From NCBI GenBank assembly GCA_003956705.1, contig QZCP01000212.1, forward strand, positions 39,876 to 103,875: a stretch of 64,000 nt of DNA, given 5' to 3'. Shown one piece after another: positions 57,148 to 64,000 of the stretch. This stretch comes from Brevipalpus yothersi. Taxonomy: Eukaryota; Arthropoda; Arachnida; Trombidiformes; Tenuipalpidae. Position numbers and translations under genes: made by a program. Position 1 is the stretch's first letter; each line of letters opens with the position of its first letter. The notes beneath the pieces were generated by a model. That model saw nothing but the letters and a program-made list of their open reading frames with translations, had not been told where the DNA came from and ran no database searches.

Positions 57148-58870
57148 ATGTCGGAAAAGCTTCCAATAAAAAGTGAGAAAGAACAATTTTTTTGGAAAAA
57201 ATATTCTCGTGAAGATCTGAAAAGATTGGCTCGATTGTGTACATTAGATGTTTATGTGTTTCTGTTCTGTTTTGGACTCGCAATATCCAATATTACTGGT
57301 TTACAAATAATACAAGATAAGGTGTGTCTCAATGAATTGAAACTTCCACCGGAAGTGTGTCATAATATCGAAAAACGTCCAGAATATGTGAACGAAGCAG
57401 TCAAATTGTACAAGGCCGCAACAGTGTTTCGAACTTATGAGAATCTGATCATCTTTATTCCATCAATTCTGGTGACACTTTGCAGTGGTCGACTGCTTGA
57501 CAAGTATCCACAACATTTGAAATACTTCTTCACGGTTCCAGTGATTGGTGTGATAGTGCATAATCTATTGATGATTTATCACATAATTCATTTTGATATC
57601 GATTATCGACAAATGTATTGGGTGAAAACAATATTCGGTATCACCGGAAATATAGCTCTATTTTATTCGGCATCATACACTTATGTTCTCAGATACACTC
57701 CACAAAAGTTTCGAGAGGTTCGATTTGGTATGATTGATTTCGCTATGCATATGGGTAAATAACACTGGAAATTCAATGTATTTAAAGTAATATGATTGAT
57801 CGAAAATATATTTCACAGGATTCACATCAAGTATGAGCGCTGGTGGAACTATTTTGGTTTCCTCTCCATGGTTTTATCCTAGACTGAGAAACTTTCTCGG
57901 TGTCTATGGATCGAGTGCGATAGTGAATGTGATTGCTCTGATTTGGATAATGGCAGTCATAAAAACATCTGATTTAGGAGAAAATCAAGCATCCAAGGAT
58001 AAATCTCTAGATGTTAAAAATGAAAAGAAAGAAGAGTCAACTACGGATCAGAACACTGTGCAAGGTTCACAAAGTGACAATAATGTGAAGGCAAAAGCAA
58101 AATTCATGGACAACATAACTGAAATAATCAAAACTTGTGCAAAGAGGCGAGAAAACGGAGATCATATCAGACTTTGGTGGTGTCTTGCGTGTGTTTGTCT
58201 GTCGCAGATATGTATCATGGGAGAACTTACTGTTGTATTCCAATTTGCTCAAAAAGTGTATGGTTGGGATGCTCAGTATTTTTCAAATTTGAAGACTGTC
58301 ACCAGTCTTATTCCAACTTTTGGGGCCATTCTTTTTCCGGTTATTTTGGTGAACAAAATGAAGCTCAGTGATACAACTTTAGGGATTATCGGCTCATATT
58401 CATTGATATTCTCTTGTCTCATCAAAGGTGGTTTTCTGGTCCCGACAGCTTTCTATTTGGGAGAAGTTGTGTCAATGTTTACCGAAATGATGTCAATCGC
58501 TTTTCGAACTATTGCTGCAAGATTGATCTCATCAGATGAGTATGGACAAGTTTTCACGGTACTTTCATGCATCCAGACATCTGCAATGGTATCATCATCG
58601 ATATTGTACACCTCAATTTTTAATAATACTCTTAATTGGTATCCAGGATTAGTGTATCATACTGTAGCTCTCATGATGTTCATGCCCTACATTGTTCTTA
58701 TTTGGATAGATCTATCACAGAGGAGATCGAAAAATTGGAAGAAAGCATTATTTGCCAAAAAAATGATGAAATTAGAAAGTTTTGAATTAGCTTCTTTTTC
58801 AAAGAATTCGTTAAAAAGAATCTCACTTCATGCCATCAAAACAGCAAAAAATTTTCACGAACAAACTTGA
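57148..58870 (+). CDS. SLC46-type MFS transporter, copy E
   Basis: Two exons (57148-57754, 57819-58870) give 552 aa, with the same intron layout as copy D. From LRLWWCLACVCLSQIC to the end of the TM body the two are nearly identical (VYGWDAQYFSNLKT, SDTTLGIIGSYSLIF, KGGFLVP.AFYLGEVVS, MFTEMMSIAFRTI), pointing to recent duplication or gene conversion of the 3' exon; the 5' exons differ more. The first loop is QDKVCLNELKLPPEVCHNI. The C-terminal tail is longer than in D (~45 aa, basic: RRSKNWKKALFAKKMMK). Confidence 0.85.
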
Positions 58871-59698
58871 CTAAAAAATTGATCAATAATTTATGGAAAA
58901 TTCCATGATTTTTTTCGTTACTCAATCTTTTATGACGAACAATTTAAAAAAACACATGATCAAAAAGTCTTGTTCAACTTCTACCCTAATGTAGACTGTT
59001 GAATTTGAAAAGAATGTTTCAATTTTTCATAAAATAGGAAAAAAATTTGAGATATTCTGTTTTCGAAAAACTTGATTTTTCCGGTATCTCATCTAACCAG
59101 CACCTCAGATCAAATAGATTGAGCCTAATGTTCTGAGCCATTCTGAGGTGAAAAGAATATGTAAGAGTAAAGTTTGGAAAATTGGTAAAAAAGACTGTGA
59201 TGAGAGTAATTCCTATATAGGAATGGATACAGTAAGTTTATAAATTAATTACAATAATAATAAGGTAAATTACCATCCATTTGAAGTTTTGTATGATTAA
59301 TAATGACTCATTGAGAAACTTGAAATATCAAGGAAAATGTACTCAAAAATTTCATAGATGAATATCTCCTTTTTTGGTGAAACAAAGATATTGAAAAGTA
59401 GCGAAGTATTATATGACCCGAAATCAAAGTCTCTTGTCATCGTTCTATTAGCCTCTGACTGAGTGATTACCAAATGAGCTTGGTAATGAGATACACAAAA
59501 CTCGATCTGCACCTCAGGACCACTTGATCACATTTAGGCCATTTTTCAGCATGTCTTTTCAGTCATGATTTGAATATATATACATGTATATAAATGTTTT
59601 TCCTTCAACTCATCTCCAAGGAAAATCGTCTTTCCATCTGAAACATAAGAAGGAAGAGAGAATAAATATAAGCTCACAAGAAAGATGGTCAATTGATA

Positions 59699-59774
<76 letters not shown>

Positions 59775-59942
59775 CTACCCAGCAAGATAGTCAAGTCATC
59801 AAAATGAAGAGAGAAGATAAGAGGTTGGTTTAAAAATTGACCAGCTTCATTTGAATATGAGACCACTGGCTGGACTCATCTGTCCACTTTTTTGATCAGT
59901 AGCTTGAATTATTTTTGTTGATTCAAATCCACCAGTTTTTCA
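58871..59942. other. Intergenic stretch upstream of HPPD
   Basis: AT-rich, with a long (CT)n tract listed separately. No gene is seen; short frames at 59297 and 59546 are not convincing. Confidence 0.55.
59700..59771. repeat. (CT)n microsatellite upstream of HPPD
   Basis: A ~70 bp CT tract with one TTT interruption, about 170 bp before the HPPD start codon. GA/CT tracts in arthropod promoters can bind GAGA-type factors; that role here is speculative. Confidence 0.95.
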
Positions 59943-61088
59943 ATGGTTCTTCAAGTTTCTGGAGAAAGTGCCGAAAAATTTGGATTACAAAAAGTTGATT
60001 TTGTAACTTTTTGGGTTTCCAATGCAAAATGTGTTGCTTCTCACTTTGCCCATCTCTACGGATTCAAACCGATAGCCTACAAAGGATTGGAGACCGGCTC
60101 TCGTGAGGTTAGTTCATGGGTTCTGGCATTGAATGGAATCCGAATTGTGTTCAGCTCACCCTACGAATATGGTTCAGGTGATCTGTGGTCATCAGTGTCC
60201 ACTCGAGGAGATATGGTTCGAGATGTAGCCTTTGTGGTGGATGATTTGGATGTTCGGATGAAAAAAATGCGATCAGCAAGTGTGACCATAGTGAAAGATA
60301 TTTGGCAAGAAGGTGATCAAGATGGAATAGTTCGATTTGCAAGGGTCAACATAACGGGTACACTCACACACACATTGATAGATCGATCCAAATATCGTGG
60401 AATTTTTTTACCCAACTTTCGAGCACCAATAGAGGAATGGAAATTGGCTGCCACCGGTCCAGAGGTTCCTTTGCGTGTTATTGATCATTTTGTGGTTGTT
60501 TGCAATGAGGATGAAACAATCAAAATTACGAAAGATTATTTGGATGGATTTGGATTGGAAATTTTCACTCCGAAAGATGATCTGAACGTAACCACTGCAA
60601 CTAGTGGCCTGAAAATGTTGGTAGTGGCAAACAAAACGAAGGAGGTGATTATCAATGTGGTGGAGCCGAGAAAAGTTGACAGAGTATCACAACTTCGAGA
60701 ATTTCTACAATACAACAATGGACAAGGTGTACAACATTTGGCACTGAGAACTGACAATATTGTTCAAGCTGTGTCCAATTTGCGTGATCGAGGAGTCGAA
60801 TTTTTGGACATACCAGAAAGTTATTACAAGCGACTTCGACAACGGCTGGAAGAACAAAAAGTGGTGATCGAAGAGAGTTTAGATGATCTGGAAAGACTCA
60901 ATATACTACTTGATTTCAATAGTAACAGTTATCTACTCCAATTGTTCACCAAACCATTATTTGATAGACCCACAACATATTTGGAAATCATTCAAAGACG
61001 TGGTCACTCAGGTTTTGGCGCTGGAAATGTGAAAGCTCTCTACGAAGCTGTGGAACGACTTCAACGTCAAAGAGGAAACTTGGAATAG
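59943..61088 (+). CDS. HPD: 4-hydroxyphenylpyruvate dioxygenase
   Basis: A non-haem iron(II) dioxygenase converting 4-hydroxyphenylpyruvate to homogentisate, the second step of tyrosine breakdown in the cytosol. Essential for detoxifying dietary tyrosine in blood-feeding arthropods. The gene is intronless with 381 aa, the usual family length. The two vicinal-oxygen-chelate halves are clear: VDFVTFWVSNAK and VIDHFVV start the repeats. The three iron ligands are H182 (DHFVV), H265 (GVQHLALRT) and E348 (TYLEIIQRR). The C-terminal GFGAGNVKALYEAVE helix that gates the active site and the closing RGNL are present. An unspliced copy among spliced neighbours might be a retrocopy, but the frame is intact and all ligands are kept. 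(CT)n tracts flank it on both sides. Confidence 0.96.
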   Translation: MVLQVSGESAEKFGLQKVDFVTFWVSNAKCVASHFAHLYGFKPIAYKGLETGSREVSSWVLALNGIRIVFSSPYEYGSGDLWSSVSTRGDMVRDVAFVVDDLDVRMKKMRSASVTIVKDIWQEGDQDGIVRFARVNITGTLTHTLIDRSKYRGIFLPNFRAPIEEWKLAATGPEVPLRVIDHFVVVCNEDETIKITKDYLDGFGLEIFTPKDDLNVTTATSGLKMLVVANKTKEVIINVVEPRKVDRVSQLREFLQYNNGQGVQHLALRTDNIVQAVSNLRDRGVEFLDIPESYYKRLRQRLEEQKVVIEESLDDLERLNILLDFNSNSYLLQLFTKPLFDRPTTYLEIIQRRGHSGFGAGNVKALYEAVERLQRQRGNLE

Positions 61089-61139
61089 TTATACTGATAA
61101 TGGAACATGAAATATCATCATCAACAACTTCTTATGGTG

Positions 61140-61147
<8 letters not shown>

Positions 61148-61196
<49 letters not shown>
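61148..61196. repeat. (CT)n microsatellite downstream of HPPD
   Basis: A CT tract of about 48 bp, starting 60 bp after the HPPD stop codon. Confidence 0.95.
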
Positions 61197-61199
<3 letters not shown>

Positions 61200-62028
61200 C
61201 AATTAGAATGCTCACTGAGAAAACAATTTTTCCTCGAAAGTGGAGTAAGAAAGAAAAAACTGTTCTATGTGAGACGAACCCCATCATTTTTTTAGGTGTA
61301 ACGGAAAAAATTACGATTAACTAGAGACATGATTTGGTGTGCGTGTGTGAAACACGGAAACACTCATGGAATAGTTTCACACGACACTTGATCAGTGTTT
61401 ATGTTTACCCGATTATTGAATGTAATACATCTCCCACACCCACACAATCTAGCAAATTAAAGGCAAATATTAACCATAGACTTTCTGGGAGAGAAATGGA
61501 AGATGCTAATCAAATCAAATCATCTTAATAACAACATTATCAGTATTATTATTGTTTGCTTTCCACTTTGCCTAGGCCTTAGCTAATTTTTGATCTAATG
61601 TGGTTTGATCAAAGTTGAAAAATGAATTTGATCAGCAGCTGTTGCTGCTGTGTTTGTCGGTAAATTTTGTGTGTCTATTTATTTTGATTGGTCAACTTTC
61701 GTTGACTAATTTGAGTCTGATTCGGCGATGGGTCGCAAAAGAGGTGACAAAGGACTTGGTGAAAATGAATGATGAGAAGGGAATAGGATTTCCTTCGTTA
61801 TTGAAAGCATATACATGTACATGTGTGTGTATGTAGAGTGAGAGAGAGAAAATCTTTTTTTGACTGTCGTGATTCGATACCAATTCCATCATTTTGATTT
61901 TCCTTGAGCGTATCAACGGTTTTTTGAAGTCCAAGTGATCAATCATTGGACCACTGATTCTGGGGGATTCTGATTCATTTCCATTATTGTTTCTGTGAAG
62001 AGAGAGAGAGAGAAGAAGAGGAAAAAAC
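61197..62028. other. Intergenic stretch, no gene seen
   Basis: I searched it for the chromodomain expected upstream of the chromoshadow sequence at 62.2 kb and found none. A hydrophobic frame at 61615 (LLLLCLSVNFVCLFILIGQL) has no other support. Confidence 0.5.
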
Positions 62029-62082
62029 GTGGATCTTCGTGGTAGTTCTGTGAGTAACGGTAAATCATTCCTGACTGTTCCC

Positions 62083-62426
62083 ATGGTCCAAAAGATAAGT
62101 GAAACCAGTGATAGCTTCGGTTCTTCTGATTCTCAAGAGAAAAAAACAGCAAAAATGAAAGCCAACAAGGAAAATGCCAGTGATGACATTGAGCCTAGAG
62201 CATTTTGCGAAAAATTGACCCCTCACTTGTACCAGAGAAAGTGGTTGGAGTTACCCAAAGTCCAGAGGGTCTCATGCTGATTGTGAAATGGAAAAATAAA
62301 CCTGAGAGAAATTTAGGTTACTATCCAATTTTCTTGACCGATATTTATATTTCAGATCCAGATTATCCATCCAAAGTTCAGTTGTGTCAAATGATTGATT
62401 TTTCCCCCCCAATCGACCATGAATGA
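62083..62426 (+). pseudogene. HP1-like chromoshadow-domain sequence with apparent frameshift
   Basis: The first frame (ATG 62083, MVQKISETSDSFGSSDSQEK) reads like an HP1 hinge and enters DDIEPRAFCEKL, which matches the usual start of a chromoshadow domain (GF.RGL). The rest of the domain lies in another frame from ~62217: LVPEKVVGVTQSPEGLMLIVKWK, matching the (E)PEKI(I/V)G.TDS.G.LMFL.KWK signature, and ends VQLCQMIDFSPP. The shift sits by an A5 run and a C4 run (62210-62222) and equals one missing base. Either the gene is broken, or the assembly has an indel. No chromodomain is seen upstream. The chromoshadow domain dimerises HP1 and binds PxVxL ligands at heterochromatin. Confidence 0.6.
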
Positions 62427-62908
62427 CGCGAAATGGATTCCCATTTTTTTCTTTTTATTTTTGAGTCCCATCATCAATTGGTAATAAGAGATGGCCTTCT
62501 CTGGTAATCGAATATTACCAACAACGTATTCGATGGCGTGAACATATTTCTACTTGAGAATTAAATTATTAGAAATTTTCTCACCTGGATTTTTCTATCA
62601 TAAGGGTACTAATCTGAATCTAAAATTCATTATGTCAAAATTTGATCTGATCAAATCATATTGGAGAGATTTTACGCTTTAATTTCTATCCCTATTTTCT
62701 TCATTTTCTTGGATTATTCACTCTTCAGCCAGAATCAGAGGAAGAGGCAATAAGATGCCGAATTTTTTCTTAGAGCAATCCATTTCCTCTGAATTAAAAC
62801 GATGAATAGAAGCAGCAAATTCTTTACTTCCAATAGGAATAGGAATTTTTCTTTTATTCAATTTTTTTGAGATCGATATGAGCCAATAAGAGTTCATGCG
62901 ATATGAAT
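62427..62908. other. 3' intergenic region
   Basis: It lies between the HP1-like sequence (+) and the 3' end of INTS10 (-). The minus frame at 62718-62921 runs into the INTS10 stop region and is not called. Confidence 0.5.
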
Positions 62909-64000
62909 TCATCCTATCCATGGTAATTCTCTGAGTTGAGATAAAATGAAAGACACAAAGAGAGCGTCATTTAATATTAATTTGCTTTGTCGCATCTGAT
63001 TAACTAATGTTGTCTTGATTTCTTCTTTCGCATTTTTGCCTACTCTGCGTGTGGTCATCGATTTGGAAGACTTGGTAATCTTACTCAACGGTGTTGCTAC
63101 TGAAAAATAGGGAGAAAACATGAGTGGATATGTCATGATAAATAATTTGATCTCTTACATGGAGCTTGTTCTTTGAGTTCGATTATGATTCCATCCGAAT
63201 TGACCAAAGCCATGAACTCTTCCAACATATCGGGATTGAAAATATAATCACAGAAAGGAGGGTAAAAAAATTTGGCCAGAGTTGCCGGAGACCCTGAAGT
63301 CGGCTTTCGAATAGTTGCTATGCATTTGAGGAAAAGATCTGCCTCCTTAGGCCAGTTGTATTGAGTCAGAACAATCAGATGTCCAACACCCTGATCAGGT
63401 GGCTTCACTGAGAGCAGAAATTTATCTTTGAGGCATGAAATAATGACTTCTATGCAGTACGATAAAATGTTTGAGGCATAAAATTTGATGAAAAAAAGTT
63501 GTCTTCCATTAGCGTTAGCATTGAAGGGTAAGTCTTTGCTTTGAGCTTCATTATCTTTATCATCTGACATTCGGTGGAGCTTAGAAACTGCTTCGACAGA
63601 GTATTTAAGGGCCAAAGGATAATTGTAGCTCATCAAAGAAGAAGACATCAACTGTAGATATGATTGAACTTGTGTCGTAGCAGACTCGGTGAGTGTTGTC
63701 AAAGATTCTTCATAACTTCCCTAAAGAGAGGGAGAATTGTTATCAATCAGATTGGTTATATAATTAAGATGTTGACTAGTGAGTTGGATAGTTCCGATGG
63801 CTCAACCACAAACGTTTCTCGATTTTGAAAAGACATTGAGCTATAAGCTCAATTATAATAAATCTTTATCATTTACAGATTACCATAGGTAATCATTTCT
63901 AGTTTTTGTTAACTAGACAACTTCAAACCGATAAAACATTATGCGTATGATGCCTTGTTCGAGAAGAAAAAGAAAGGAAATGTTCACGAACCTTGTAAAT
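62909..64000 (-). CDS. INTS10: Integrator complex subunit 10, C-terminal part
   Basis: Integrator processes snRNA 3' ends and attenuates paused Pol II in the nucleus; INTS10 belongs to its arm module. The gene runs off the window. Seen here are the last two full exons (63720-63159 and 63099-62909, joined in frame, 251 codons with the stop) and nine bases of an upstream exon (63992-64000, donor AAG|GTTCGTG). Matching INTS10 features are the helical KFLLSVKPPDQGVGHLIVLT, WPKEADLFLKCI, FFYPPFCDYIFNPDMLEEF and IIIELKEQ, then a TTRRVGKNAKEEIKTTLVNQ segment like the family's last helix. Remaining exons lie beyond 64000. Confidence 0.82.

Noticed and set aside
61615..61836. Hydrophobic 73-codon frame upstream of the HP1-like sequence
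   Set aside because: It ends in translated ACATGTACATG repeats; no splice link to the chromoshadow sequence was found.

Overview
This is eukaryotic nuclear DNA: AT-rich, with spliced protein-coding genes (introns mostly 60-100 nt, GT..AG), many long (GA)n/(CT)n microsatellites and no bacterial signals. The gene set is metazoan (heparan sulfate 6-O-sulfotransferase, SLC22 and SLC46 transporters, cytospin, Integrator subunit 10, FBXO22-like F-box proteins, HPPD). Short introns, tandem lineage-specific families and a short (CCTAA)4 run, which is the arthropod telomere motif, suggest a small-genome arthropod, possibly a mite. The species cannot be fixed from sequence alone.

Layout. Positions 1-3.9 kb hold a microsatellite, two overlapping perfect palindromes, a decayed transposase-like relic and two relics of an SLC22 gene. 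The intact SLC22 transporter follows (3.9-6.9 kb). From 7 to 10.7 kb there is a small unknown gene, a possible small membrane protein, a BEL/Pao-like relic and simple repeats. Next come a single-pass receptor-like protein with a PSI-like module (10.7-13.0 kb, minus), a short cytospin with a CH domain (14.4-16.3 kb) convergent with HS6ST (16.8-18.2 kb, minus), and the divergent pair PFDN5 / WDR46 (19.2-22.1 kb). Small secreted proteins occupy 22.4-24.1 kb, including a three-exon glycine-rich peptide. Two convergent FBXO22-like F-box/FIST paralogues lie at 24.9-27.5 kb.

The centre (28.8-58.9 kb) is the most unusual part: five SLC46-type transporters, three on the left and two on the right, flank a tandem array of six intact genes and one pseudogene of an unfamiliar family. 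Each array protein has an N-terminal NYN/PIN-like domain resembling that of MARF1, two RRM-like alpha/beta modules, an acidic linker and a C-terminal membrane anchor. In the two leftmost copies the anchor is replaced by a short Cys-rich tail. The array grew by tandem duplication. One duplication carried along the 3' end of the neighbouring SLC46 gene, and the new copy later gained a ~505 bp inverted-repeat element.

The right end holds an intronless HPPD gene (59.9-61.1 kb), a chromoshadow-domain HP1-like sequence with an apparent one-base frameshift (62.1-62.4 kb), and the 3' end of INTS10 on the minus strand, running out of the window. The transporters, F-box pair and NYN array are lineage-expanded accessory families. 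WDR46, PFDN5, HS6ST, INTS10, cytospin and HPPD are conserved housekeeping or developmental genes.
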